NCBI RefSeq assembly: GCF_019976755.1
Contig: NZ_AP023441.1
Location: forward strand, 7,077,038 to 7,141,037
Length of the DNA: 64,000 bases
Source of the DNA: Nostoc sp. MS1
GTDB lineage: Bacteria; Cyanobacteriota; Cyanobacteriia; Cyanobacteriales; Nostocaceae
Direction of reading: 5' to 3'
Shown here: positions 26,800 through 35,669 of the stretch, piece after piece
Layout: each line of letters starts with the position of its first letter
Numbering within the stretch: position 1 is the stretch's first letter
Notes under the pieces: model-generated
Databases searched by the model: none
What the model was told of the DNA's origin: nothing
The model's input: only the letters and a program-made list of their open reading frames with translations
Position numbers and translations under genes: made by a program

Positions 26800-28102
26800 T
26801 TCGTTTCACCACCGGATTTGGATAATTCCATCGTTTATCGCCGTTATATTCCAACACGGAAGTATTAAATAACATTAATTGTCCAATTTCGTCTTTACTA
26901 ACATCTTTAGTTAAACAAACCTGAGCCAAATGAGTATAATGCTCTTCAGGAATAAACCGCTCAAAACTAAATTGTTGCTGTTTAACTGCATAATCTACAT
27001 CTTCGGACATAATTTTTTGATGTTTTTTAGTACTCGCTGTTTGACAAGCAGAGCGCATCATTTGCATTAACTGACGCACATGGCCACCACTTGCTTTTGC
27101 TAGTTCTAATAATTGATGACGGCTCTCAAAAATTGCATCAACATCAACCCGCTTTTCAATTACACTTGCCATCGCATCTAAGCCCGTCTGATTATAATCT
27201 AAATCACATTTATGCCGTTCAAATTCATAGATATTAATCATCGGCACAATATGAGGATTACCATCAAATTGATTCAGGGGATTTTTCGGCGAACAAAGGA
27301 TGGAAATCGGTACTGTATAAATAATTGTACAATTTAATTCCTGCATCTGTGCCGCATAATCAAAGAATAAATGTTCTGCTACCACAGGAGGAACCCTATC
27401 CAAATTATCGAAGATAATTAATAAACCTTTGCAATTAGGAAATTTTTGTCGCAGTTTTGTGTAAGCGTCGCTTAATAACAGGTTAGTATCAGATTTGAGG
27501 CGAGATAAATCTTTTTCTAGAGTTTGGCGAATAGTTGTCTTTTGCTTATCCGAGCCTTTAATTTGCGCCAGTAATTTGACCATTAGTTTCGCCAGAAATG
27601 GCGCTGTAGGGCTAAGAGTTGCTTCTGCTTCAACGTTGACTGATTTTTCGACACTTTGCTCGTTTTCTTGAGTAATATCTTTAAACCAAGATTCAAAACT
27701 TTTTAATAGCCTTTCATCAAAAGTTAAACCTAACTTTCGTAATTCAAATTCAACTTGCTTAATTACAATTAAATATAAATCTGTATACCGGGCATCATTA
27801 ATATCTGTCTCTTCATTCGCTTCTAAATAAATAACCCGATAATTGTTTTCCCAAAGACTTTGGATTTTTTTTAACTCTGTACTTTTACCACAACCGCGAT
27901 GTCCGGTAAATAAAATTGTTGTAAAATCACCTGCTTCTTGAAAATCTAAAATCGTACTGACATTATCAATAGCCGAAGTTTTCCGCACCCTCGACAGATC
28001 GACATAATATCGTTCCATTTCTGCTGGTTCAAGCGGCTCAACATTACAAGCCAAAAAAGCCGCTTTCAGAGTATTTGCACGTTGAAAACTTGACTGAGAC
28101 AT
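26756..28102 (-). CDS. AAA/STAND-like P-loop ATPase
   Basis: The 448-residue protein has a Walker A FTGHRGCGKSTELK near 62-75, a Walker B LLIIFDNLDR near 221-230, a following YTVPISILCS sensor-like strand, GGHVRQLMQMMR typical of the AAA lid, and a C-terminal winged-helix-like part ending LEYNGDKRWNYPNPVVK. This is the architecture of Orc1/Cdc6- or STAND-like ATPases. It is the first gene of a two-gene unit with the TPR protein and overlaps it by 44 bases. Such NTPase/TPR pairs occur in signalling and conflict systems, but no effector domain is visible here, so a defence role is only a hypothesis. Confidence 0.85.
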   Translation of the reverse strand: MSQSSFQRANTLKAAFLACNVEPLEPAEMERYYVDLSRVRKTSAIDNVSTILDFQEAGDFTTILFTGHRGCGKSTELKKIQSLWENNYRVIYLEANEETDINDARYTDLYLIVIKQVEFELRKLGLTFDERLLKSFESWFKDITQENEQSVEKSVNVEAEATLSPTAPFLAKLMVKLLAQIKGSDKQKTTIRQTLEKDLSRLKSDTNLLLSDAYTKLRQKFPNCKGLLIIFDNLDRVPPVVAEHLFFDYAAQMQELNCTIIYTVPISILCSPKNPLNQFDGNPHIVPMINIYEFERHKCDLDYNQTGLDAMASVIEKRVDVDAIFESRHQLLELAKASGGHVRQLMQMMRSACQTASTKKHQKIMSEDVDYAVKQQQFSFERFIPEEHYTHLAQVCLTKDVSKDEIGQLMLFNTSVLEYNGDKRWNYPNPVVKRNEFFQQALQSAQQP

Positions 28103-28542
28103 TCTTTTGGGAAGATAGAAATCACCAATCTCTAAATTTTAAGCGATCGCCTATCAAATTTAACAAGTACAGCTAGTTATACATTATAATAACCCACCTC
28201 ACGCTCCTCATCTGTTTGGGCAATCGTGTAAAGGTGTAAGGGTTTTGAACACCTATACCCCTATACCCAGTTTCACAGACAAACTTGATGCGTAAATCCT
28301 GTGGATATTAATCTCCCACAACAAGATAATGTATAAACAACGATAAATATATCGGCAAAGTGTATATTATATTTTAATCACACATAAGTCTATCGAAAAA
28401 CCGTATATTATTAAAACAGTATTAAACCCAATAGCAATAAAAAGCGGATTCAAAGCAATAAGTTTTGGGATTCGCTAATAACTGATGTTTTTTAGTGAAT
28501 AGCTGCATAAGGCTTATTCAGAAGCTTTTTTACTGCCTAGAA
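28103..28542. other. Divergent intergenic region
   Basis: This AT-rich region lies between the divergent ATPase and phosphatase genes. A HIP1 site lies near 28143. No ORF with support, operator or RNA gene was seen. Confidence 0.5.
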
Positions 28543-29040
28543 ATGATTAATTTACAACCAGGAGTGAATGTGAACAACGCCATACGTATCAACGAACACT
28601 TAACAACTACAGGACAAGTCATACCAACCCAGTTAGAGCAAGCTATTCAAGAAGGGTATAAGTCAGTTTTGAATTTGCGATCGCCTGATGAGTTAGGATT
28701 TCGCAAAGATGAGCAAAAAGTAGCAGAAGCCTTGGGACTCCATTATGAGAACGTTCCGCTCAAACTAGAAGGGTTTAACGAAGAACTGATTACAAAAATT
28801 TTGACAACATTAGAAACTCTACCTAAACCCGCCATTGTGCATTGTGCAGCCGGGATGCGTTCTACAGGAATTGCGCTTTTGAGTGTTGCTATTAAAGAAG
28901 GTTTAACACCAGAACAAACCTTAGCTAAAGCGCGGAGTGTTGGTTTTAGCTTCCTAGAACATTCTGGTATTAGTCCTCGACTCAAGCAACAATTCGTGGA
29001 TTATGTTAATAAACACTCAAAGATAACCGTGTCTGCTTGA
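28543..29040 (+). CDS. DUF442/BLH-like dual-specificity phosphatase-type protein
   Basis: The 165-residue protein matches the phosphatase-like domain of beta-lactamase hydrolase-like proteins (DUF442). It has NEHLTTTGQV near the N-terminus, YKSVLNLRSPDE in the middle and the P-loop VHCAAGMRS with Cys101 and Arg106 (Cx4R, the form common in DUF442 rather than the classical Cx5R). The natural substrate is unknown. The ATG at 28543 has no clear ribosome site; an in-frame GTG at 28570 sits 6 bases after AGGAG and is a credible alternative start. A hairpin follows the gene. Confidence 0.8.
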   Translation: MINLQPGVNVNNAIRINEHLTTTGQVIPTQLEQAIQEGYKSVLNLRSPDELGFRKDEQKVAEALGLHYENVPLKLEGFNEELITKILTTLETLPKPAIVHCAAGMRSTGIALLSVAIKEGLTPEQTLAKARSVGFSFLEHSGISPRLKQQFVDYVNKHSKITVSA

Positions 29041-29065
29041 GGATTCTAGCTTTTCGCTGTTAACC

Positions 29066-29085
29066 CCAGCATTCTCTAATGCTGG
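29066..29085 (+). terminator. Hairpin after the DUF442 gene
   Basis: A perfect 8-bp stem CCAGCATT / AATGCTGG with a 4-base loop lies 26 bases after the stop codon. The T tract after it is weak, so termination is likely but not certain. Confidence 0.55.
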
Positions 29086-29431
29086 AAATACTCTTATATC
29101 AAGTTCGGCTAATTACTTATAGTATTGTTGCTTTTTTGGTAATCGGTAATAGCGAATAGGTAATGGGCAAAAGCAATTACCAACCCCGGCATATTATAGG
29201 TATTCAAGCGAACATGATACTATATCATTTGTCTATTCTGCTGATGCGATCGCTTGAAAGATAAAATAGGAGTTTCTACTTGAGAGAGATTATATATAAC
29301 TATACGTTAGCGATCGCGTCTGGAGTCACACTTGACAAATTTGAGATATTACTATCACCAGAATCACTAGCAGCCGAGTATCTATTTTGATTATGCTACT
29401 CAATATTCAGTAAAACTTAAAAGGCTTGTCT
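29086..29431. other. Intergenic region, no gene seen
   Basis: This stretch between the DUF442 hairpin and gluconokinase has a GCGATCGC-type site near 29246 and another near 29310. No gene or RNA was recognised. AAGG at 29421-29424 is the likely ribosome site for gluconokinase. Confidence 0.45.
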
Positions 29432-29914
29432 ATGGTTATTATCCTCATGGGAGTATCTGGTTCTGGTAAAACTACAATTGGACAAATGTTGGCAGAATCT
29501 TTACACTGGGAATTTCAAGATGCTGATAGTTACCACTCAGTAGAAAATATTGAGAAAATGCGTCATGGTATTCCTTTGAATGACATCGATAGAATACCTT
29601 GGTTACAAAGTTTGCAAATAGCTATTACTAATTGGCTAAAAGAAAATAGCAATGTCGTCTTAGCCTGTTCTGCACTCAAAGCCAGCTATCGTCAATATTT
29701 AGTATTAAGTAATGATGTTAAGCTAGTCTATTTATACGGGTCATTTGAACTTATTAAAACAAGACTGCAAAAGCGCAAAAATCACTTTATGAGTGTAGAA
29801 ATGTTGGCGAGTCAATTTGCAACTCTTGAGGAACCAGATAATGTTATCCGCGTAGATATTTCTCAGCCTCTACAAGTTATTGTACAGGATATTAAAAAAA
29901 ATCTACACATTTAG
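29432..29914 (+). CDS. gntK: Gluconokinase
   Basis: The 160-residue protein has the P-loop GVSGSGKT at residues 7-14, DADSYHS near 31-37, the substrate segment MRHGIPLNDIDRIPWLQ near 45-61 and CSALKASYR near 84-92, the signature of small P-loop gluconokinases. It phosphorylates gluconate with ATP to 6-phosphogluconate, feeding the oxidative pentose phosphate pathway. I use the ATG at 29432 rather than the TTG two codons upstream. The gluconolactonase-type and GMC genes at 10-13 kb could supply gluconate, but they are far away. Confidence 0.93.
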   Translation: MVIILMGVSGSGKTTIGQMLAESLHWEFQDADSYHSVENIEKMRHGIPLNDIDRIPWLQSLQIAITNWLKENSNVVLACSALKASYRQYLVLSNDVKLVYLYGSFELIKTRLQKRKNHFMSVEMLASQFATLEEPDNVIRVDISQPLQVIVQDIKKNLHI

Positions 29915-29964
29915 GATATATTTAGTTTACCCCAGAGACACAGAGGAATATTCTTAATTGTCTT

Positions 29965-31593
29965 TTAGAATTGAATATTTCCTTGCCATTTATCTATCAT
30001 TTTTTTGCTGACCCCTGGTATTTTATCTAAATCTTGTATTGATGTAATTTTTTGCTGTTGACGGGCGATAATGATTTTTTGAGCAAGTTTTTTACCAACA
30101 CCGGGTAAGGTTTCTAGTTCTGTTGGACTGGCTGTATTTAGATTGACTACTTTGGGTGTGGTGAGTTCTGCGGAAGTAGGACTTTTAATCTGCTTACATT
30201 GTTTTTTCTCTTTTTGAATTTGTGCTTGGATTTTTGTTGGTACACCTATTTGAGCCTTTGCATAAAGACGATTAAATTCCCGCTCATAATGGGCAGTAAT
30301 TATGGGATTATTAATTACTATAAGAGTTTCATCATTACCATAATTTGCTGTGTCAGACCAGTTGTGGGAACCTGTAATTACTGTTTGATTGTCAACCAGG
30401 GCAAACTTGTGATGAAGAATATCTCCTTTTCTTAAATTGGGTATGCCCACTGTAGTAACTGGATTAGACCAAGGCTTATTATTAATTTCATATTTGCATT
30501 CGTTACTCAGGGCAACACCCATCATATCTAAGCCTTCGCTATAATAACGATATGCAAATTGTTTATCAATTAATGCTCTAATTGATATGTCTTGTTGATG
30601 AACTTGCTCTAGAGTATTAGCAAGACGTTGTTCGGAAAAAACAAATAATGCCATATCAACAGATTTCTTAGCTGATTTTAAAGTTTTATCAATTAAACCA
30701 TTACTGCTTTGACTCCAAGGTAAGGTAGGTGATGTGGGTGAAAAATGCACAGTAATTTTGTTATCACCTAAAATAATTGTTTTGAAGGAACGTGGGGGTT
30801 TTCGTATACCAAATTTACTGTCCGGTTTACCGCCAGGGCCATCACCCCACATCAAATTAAACTCTTCTGTAAATAAAACAGCTAACTCTGGACTGTCGAT
30901 ATATAGTAAATTATTGGCATTTCCTAAACTATCAGGATTTGTAAAGTCTCCTAGTACATCGCTAAGAGTAAAATTCGCTGAAGTGACAATTATTATTCGA
31001 TTATCCACAACTATAAATTTGTGGTGCATCAGCTTACTTCCGGCTGAACCATCGGCTTGATCATCTATCCAGGGAATTTTGGCATTGCGTAAAATTATTA
31101 GTGCATCTTGCTGATTGATTTCCTCAGAAGTAATTTTATTATCTTGATTCAGGTCGATAAATTTAAAGTATTCTTGATATCGTGCCTTTTCTCTAGGGTT
31201 TAATTTCTTGACTTCATCTGGTGTCAAGCTACTCAAAGGACGGCTGTAGGTATTTTCTAAAATTACTCTGACTTTGATTCCTGCTTTTTGCTTATCTGCA
31301 AGGGCTTGGGCTATTCTGGGTAAACGTAATTCTTGTACTGCTATATCGACAGTAGATTTAGCTTGAGAAATAGCATCAATCATCTGCTGTTCTAAATTAT
31401 CTCCCAGTCGAGTTTGCTGACGGTATGGTTCTTTATATTCTGACGCTTCGGACTGATTAAAGTAAACTTTCACAAATGGATCTTGCGGCAGAAGTGCAGG
31501 ACGATTATTATGGGATTCGACTTTTTGACAAGCAGCGATCGCAATTATCAAAAACAAATACCAAAAATTCCTCAATCTGGGAAAAATCAGCAC
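29965..31593 (-). CDS. Phospholipase D-family lipoprotein with EF-hand-like loop and HhH tail
   Basis: The 542-residue protein starts at a GTG and has a lipobox (AIAAC, Cys22). Two HKD motifs are present: HHKFIVVD (His190, Lys192, Asp197) and HHKFALVD (His394, Lys396, Asp401), each followed by SxNxS/T (TSANFT, GSHNWS), so the active site looks complete. Between the start and the first HKD lies an EF-hand-like loop DLNQDNKITSEE (147-158). The last 60 residues form a double helix-hairpin-helix of the ComEA type (LNTASPTELETLPGVGKKLA). PLD fold plus HhH suggests an exported DNA-binding nuclease attached to a membrane (inference). Phospholipase activity is the alternative. Confidence 0.88.
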   Translation of the reverse strand: MLIFPRLRNFWYLFLIIAIAACQKVESHNNRPALLPQDPFVKVYFNQSEASEYKEPYRQQTRLGDNLEQQMIDAISQAKSTVDIAVQELRLPRIAQALADKQKAGIKVRVILENTYSRPLSSLTPDEVKKLNPREKARYQEYFKFIDLNQDNKITSEEINQQDALIILRNAKIPWIDDQADGSAGSKLMHHKFIVVDNRIIIVTSANFTLSDVLGDFTNPDSLGNANNLLYIDSPELAVLFTEEFNLMWGDGPGGKPDSKFGIRKPPRSFKTIILGDNKITVHFSPTSPTLPWSQSSNGLIDKTLKSAKKSVDMALFVFSEQRLANTLEQVHQQDISIRALIDKQFAYRYYSEGLDMMGVALSNECKYEINNKPWSNPVTTVGIPNLRKGDILHHKFALVDNQTVITGSHNWSDTANYGNDETLIVINNPIITAHYEREFNRLYAKAQIGVPTKIQAQIQKEKKQCKQIKSPTSAELTTPKVVNLNTASPTELETLPGVGKKLAQKIIIARQQQKITSIQDLDKIPGVSKKMIDKWQGNIQF

Positions 31594-31644
31594 GGTAATC
31601 TGTTAAAAGTGAAATGGGAGTGAACAGATTTATAATTCCCAAAT

Positions 31645-31690
31645 TAGTCATTGCTCATTAGTCATTAGTCCATAGTCAACAGTCAACAGT
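31645..31690. repeat. Heptameric tandem repeat (GTCATTA/GTCAACA)
   Basis: Degenerate heptamers GTCATTA, GTCCATA and GTCAACA run together between the divergent PLD-family and cysteine desulfurase genes, in what should be their shared promoter area. Same repeat class as at 5636. Confidence 0.75.
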
Positions 31691-31723
31691 TTTTCTTCTC
31701 TGCTGCCCTACTCCCTAGTTGAT

Positions 31724-32890
31724 ATGCAAATATACTTAGATTACAGTGCAACTACTCCCACTCGACAAGAAGCGATCGCAGTCATGCAAACAGTCCTCAC
31801 TCAACAGTGGGGGAACCCTTCTAGTTTGCATGAGTGGGGACAACGGGCAGCGACTATTATAGAACAGGCTAGGGTACAGGTTGCAGGGTTAATCAATGCC
31901 GATCCAGAATCAATTATCTTTACTTCAGGTGGTACGGAAGCCGACAATTTGGCAATTATGGGTGTTGTCAGAAGGCAAGCTGTGCCACAGCATATCATTA
32001 TTTCCAGTGTGGAACATTCGGCAGTTACGGAACCTGCAAATTTACTAGAAAAGTGGGGTTGGGAAGTAACTCGGTTGGGTGTAGATTATCAAGGTAGAGT
32101 CAATCCCCAAGATTTAAAAGCGGCGTTACGACATAATACTGTTTTAGTTTCTATTATTTACGGGCAGAGTGAGATTGGCACTATCCAACCTATTGCAGAG
32201 TTAGGTAAAATCGTTCAACAACATGGGGCGTTGTTCCACACCGATGCAGTGCAAGCTGCGGGACGCTTATCTATAGATGTGCAGAAGCTACCTGTTGATT
32301 TACTCAGCCTTTCCAGCCATAAGTTATACGGGCCGCAAGGTGTAGGGGCGTTGTATATTCGTCCTGGTGTGGAATTGATGCCTTTGTTGGGTGGTGGAGG
32401 ACAAGAAAGGGGAATGCGTTCTGGGACGCAAGCTGTACCAATTATCGCTGGTTTTGGTGTGGCTGCCGAACTCGCCGCCGAGGAACTAGCAACAGAAACA
32501 CCTCGTTTAATTAAATTACGCGATCGCCTATTTACGCAATTAGCAGATATCACTGGTTTAGTCCCTACAGGCGACAGAGAAAATCGCCTACCCCACCATG
32601 TAAGTTTCTATCTCAAACAAGCGGATGGCGAAAAACTCAGTGGTAAAACCTTAGTACGTCAATTAAACCTTGCAGGTATCGCTATCAGTGCAGGCGCAGC
32701 GTGTCACAGTGGTAAACTTAGCCCCAGTCCCATATTGTTGGCGATGGGTTACTCGACAAAAGCCGCTACAGGGGGAATTAGGTTGACGTTAGGGCGGGAC
32801 ACTACAGAAGCGGATATTGATTGGACAGCAATTGTATTAAAGCAAGTCTTGCAGAGGCTGATACCAGGAGAATTATTGGTTAGCTATTAG
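31724..32890 (+). CDS. Cysteine desulfurase (NifS/IscS-like)
   Basis: The 388-residue PLP enzyme has LDYSATTP at the N-terminus, the cofactor Lys200 in SSHKLYGPQG, His in SVEHSAV near 97, FHTDAVQAAG near 171-180, and the catalytic cysteine Cys327 in GAACHSGK. It should remove sulfur from cysteine for iron-sulfur clusters and other thio-cofactors. The CHSG form of the active loop lacks the long mobile insertion of IscS group I, although the overall sequence is NifS/IscS-like. No nif or isc neighbours are present, so it is probably a housekeeping or accessory paralogue; I give no gene symbol for that reason. Confidence 0.92.
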   Translation: MQIYLDYSATTPTRQEAIAVMQTVLTQQWGNPSSLHEWGQRAATIIEQARVQVAGLINADPESIIFTSGGTEADNLAIMGVVRRQAVPQHIIISSVEHSAVTEPANLLEKWGWEVTRLGVDYQGRVNPQDLKAALRHNTVLVSIIYGQSEIGTIQPIAELGKIVQQHGALFHTDAVQAAGRLSIDVQKLPVDLLSLSSHKLYGPQGVGALYIRPGVELMPLLGGGGQERGMRSGTQAVPIIAGFGVAAELAAEELATETPRLIKLRDRLFTQLADITGLVPTGDRENRLPHHVSFYLKQADGEKLSGKTLVRQLNLAGIAISAGAACHSGKLSPSPILLAMGYSTKAATGGIRLTLGRDTTEADIDWTAIVLKQVLQRLIPGELLVSY

Positions 32891-33083
32891 TCAAGGGTAT
32901 TGAGCATGAGATATTTAGATTAATGCTGCACTTTATAAGCAATCTAATATATTTAATAGTTTGTAACAATTTAATATAGTGTTGAGTAGATTGACAAAAG
33001 CAGTGATGTACGCAAAGAATTGTTATTTGTTGCCAAGAATACTGTTGATGAATTTGAACGAAATAACAAGAAAATAATAAACC

Positions 33084-33110
33084 AAATATCCACAAAAATT
33101 TTGTGGATAT
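33084..33110. terminator. Perfect inverted repeat, probable terminator
   Basis: Arms AATATCCACAAAA and TTTTGTGGATATT are perfectly complementary with a single central base. It lies between the desulfurase gene and the convergent WD40 kinase gene and could end transcripts from both sides. The remaining 32891-33262 spacer shows no gene. Confidence 0.6.
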
Positions 33111-33262
33111 TATTTAGTACTCCTATATCTTATATTATAAAAATAACACTTGACTCTATTAATCCTTTGAAAAACTAATGATTAAAGCTAACTATTTGGA
33201 AGAAAATATAATAATATAATATTTAGTAAAGCAGCAACCTGAACTTCAGCAACGCATCAATT

Positions 33263-35290
33263 TCACCAACTCATCGGCCAGAGTTTAATAATATTGTCAG
33301 CACTACCACCACTGGCGAGATTATGTCCATCTGGACTAATGGCTACAGAATAAATGTATCCAGAATCGCGCTTTAATGTACGGATGATCTCTCCTGTTGT
33401 CGGATTCCATAGTTTAATTGTGTTGTCACTACTGCCACTAGCAATAACTCCGTTATTTCTGGGTATATAAGCGACGGAGTTAACTTTGTCAGAATGCCCT
33501 TTCAGGGTGTGAATTGTCTCTCCGGTTGCTATATTCCATAATCTAATTGTTTTGTCCTTACTACCACTAACAAGCATCTTCCCATCAGGACTAAAAGCTA
33601 CAGACATCACTAAGTCGGAATGTCCTTTCAAAGTACGAATTACTTGATTAGTTCCCAAATTCCACAATTTGATGGTTTTATCCCAACTACCACTAGCCAG
33701 AGTCTTACCATCTGGACTGAAAGCAATGCTGGAAACTTGGCTAGTATGTCCAGTTAAGGTACGAATTTCTTTTCCTGTTGTTAGGTTCCACAGTTTAATT
33801 GTCTTATCTAAGCTGCCACTAGCTAGAGTCTTGCCATCTGGGCTAAAGGCTATGCTGGCAACTCCCTGAGAATGTCCCTTAAAGCTGCGGATTTGTTCTC
33901 CTGTCGTCAAATTCCACAATTTGATGGTTTTATCAGCACCCGCACTAGCTAAGATTTTACCATCTGGGGCGATCGCTACACTCCAAACCCAGCCAGCATG
34001 ACCATTGAGACTATGAATTTTTTGTCTAGTTTTTAAATTCCATACTTTAATTGTCTTATCATCGCTGCCAGTAGCTAGAAATTGTCCATCAGGGGAAAAG
34101 ACAACGGAATTAACATCGCTAGAATGTCCCTTGAGGGTGTAGGGTTGGGTAGAATCTGAAGATTGAGAGGTAGGTTGTGGAAGTGTGTACAAATACCCAA
34201 CTCCTCCTAATCCCAACAATACGATAACTGCATTGATGAGGAATTGTTGCTTAAACTTACCATTGAATAATTTTGTAACCTGTTTTTGGGTTGTAGGTGC
34301 TGAGAGTAAACTTGATGGTTTCCAAGCTGTTGGCAAGATGGCGGAGTTTGGTATTGTAGTTTGGGATGTGGCCAGTAGCGATCGCAAATCTATCAAGTCA
34401 TGGATCACTTCATCAGCCGATTGATAACGCTTTTGAGTATCTGTTTCTAACAACTTGTTTAAAATCTTGACTAAACGTTCACTAGCGTTTTTATCTGAAC
34501 CTGAAGTCTGCCAATATTGTGGCCAAGTACCAATCCAACCGTAACCCTGCTTAATCCATAGTTTAGAAGGACTAATTCCCGTCAACAGATGAAAGCAAGT
34601 TGCACCCAAGCTAAATAAATCACTCGCTGGGTAGGCTTTACCAAACTGCATCTGTTCAATTGGGGTATAACCTAGTGAACCGATGGTAGTTCCCAATTGA
34701 GTCTGCATTGTCGCTGTTAGCTGCTTGGCTGCGCCAAAATCAATTAATACTAATTTGCCATCGTTGTGACGGCGGATAATATTCTGCGGCTTAATATCTC
34801 TATGAATTACTCCACGCTCATGAATGTATTTCAATACAGGCAGTAAATCTGACAGAAATTCTACAATTTTACTTTCGTTGTAAACTACCCCTTGGCGTAA
34901 TTCTTGTAAAATATTTTCTCCATTAATATATTGCTGCACTAAAAACAAGTAATTGTTTTCCTCAAAATAAGCGAGAAGTGCAGGAATTTGGTCATGTTCA
35001 CCTAAATGTTGCAAGCGTTGAGCTTCTTTTTGAAATAACTCAACAGCTTTTTTCATCGCTGAAGCCTCTTGAACTTTAGGCGCAAATTGTTTAACAACAC
35101 ATAATTCATTTAGTTTATCTATATCTTCTGATAGATATGTCCTACTAAATCCACCTTCATCTGATAGCACCTTGATAATCCGATAATGCCCCCGTAATAA
35201 TGGTATCAATGGTGTACCGCAACATTGGCAATACGTTGTGCCATCAGGGTTTTGAGGCATTGAGCAATCAGGATTCAAACAGCAAAGCAT
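33263..35290 (-). CDS. Serine/threonine kinase with zinc ribbon and WD40 propeller
   Basis: The 675-residue protein has an N-terminal zinc-ribbon (four Cys within residues 4-24, ending YCQCCG), a kinase domain (about 34-310) with SDEGGFSRTYL, VVKQF, HRDIKPQN and IDFGAAK, one membrane span (LINAVIVLLGLGGVGYL near 350) and seven WD40 repeats (about 380-675) with the HSxxVxSVAFSPDGKxLASGS pattern. The kinase lies in the cytoplasm and the propeller probably outside. The glycine loop reads SDEGGFS rather than GxGxFG, a mild deviation. This fusion is typical of filamentous cyanobacteria. The input and target are unknown. Confidence 0.92.
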   Translation of the reverse strand: MLCCLNPDCSMPQNPDGTTYCQCCGTPLIPLLRGHYRIIKVLSDEGGFSRTYLSEDIDKLNELCVVKQFAPKVQEASAMKKAVELFQKEAQRLQHLGEHDQIPALLAYFEENNYLFLVQQYINGENILQELRQGVVYNESKIVEFLSDLLPVLKYIHERGVIHRDIKPQNIIRRHNDGKLVLIDFGAAKQLTATMQTQLGTTIGSLGYTPIEQMQFGKAYPASDLFSLGATCFHLLTGISPSKLWIKQGYGWIGTWPQYWQTSGSDKNASERLVKILNKLLETDTQKRYQSADEVIHDLIDLRSLLATSQTTIPNSAILPTAWKPSSLLSAPTTQKQVTKLFNGKFKQQFLINAVIVLLGLGGVGYLYTLPQPTSQSSDSTQPYTLKGHSSDVNSVVFSPDGQFLATGSDDKTIKVWNLKTRQKIHSLNGHAGWVWSVAIAPDGKILASAGADKTIKLWNLTTGEQIRSFKGHSQGVASIAFSPDGKTLASGSLDKTIKLWNLTTGKEIRTLTGHTSQVSSIAFSPDGKTLASGSWDKTIKLWNLGTNQVIRTLKGHSDLVMSVAFSPDGKMLVSGSKDKTIRLWNIATGETIHTLKGHSDKVNSVAYIPRNNGVIASGSSDNTIKLWNPTTGEIIRTLKRDSGYIYSVAISPDGHNLASGGSADNIIKLWPMSW

Positions 35291-35669
35291 ACTGGGAATC
35301 CGTGTAAAGTTTGAGTATATATTAATTTAACAGTAGTATTTTTGCTGTTAATTTGCCGCATTTTTATTAATTTAAAAGTTGTACATGGGCGGTTAAAAGA
35401 TTTAAAATGAAAATTGAATTTCTATTTTTAGTAAAAATTTAACATCCTGTCTGCTTAATACTAACTGCGATACGTGCTTGATCAGGCATATTAAAATCAA
35501 TGACATAGAAAATCTACTCTCTTTTGTATATAAAATTTATATTGGAGTGTTAGTGTATAACAGCTATTTTGACAATATAAAATAATTGCTTTCATATCAT
35601 TAAATATGAATAAAATTATCCATCTAAAGATATAAAATCTATCGAGACTAACAGGGTGAGGAGTAATTT
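35291..35669. other. Divergent intergenic region
   Basis: The 379-bp AT-rich spacer between the divergent WD40 kinase and the PPC-domain gene contains no gene I can support. A GAGGAG ribosome site at about 35657-35662 precedes the PPC gene. Confidence 0.5.

Noticed and set aside
31724..32890. nifS of a nitrogen-fixation cluster
   Set aside because: The enzyme family fits, but no nif gene is adjacent, so only cysteine desulfurase is claimed.
32880..33095. Short minus-strand frame in the spacer after the desulfurase
   Set aside because: No ribosome site, odd composition and overlap with a hairpin; treated as spacer.
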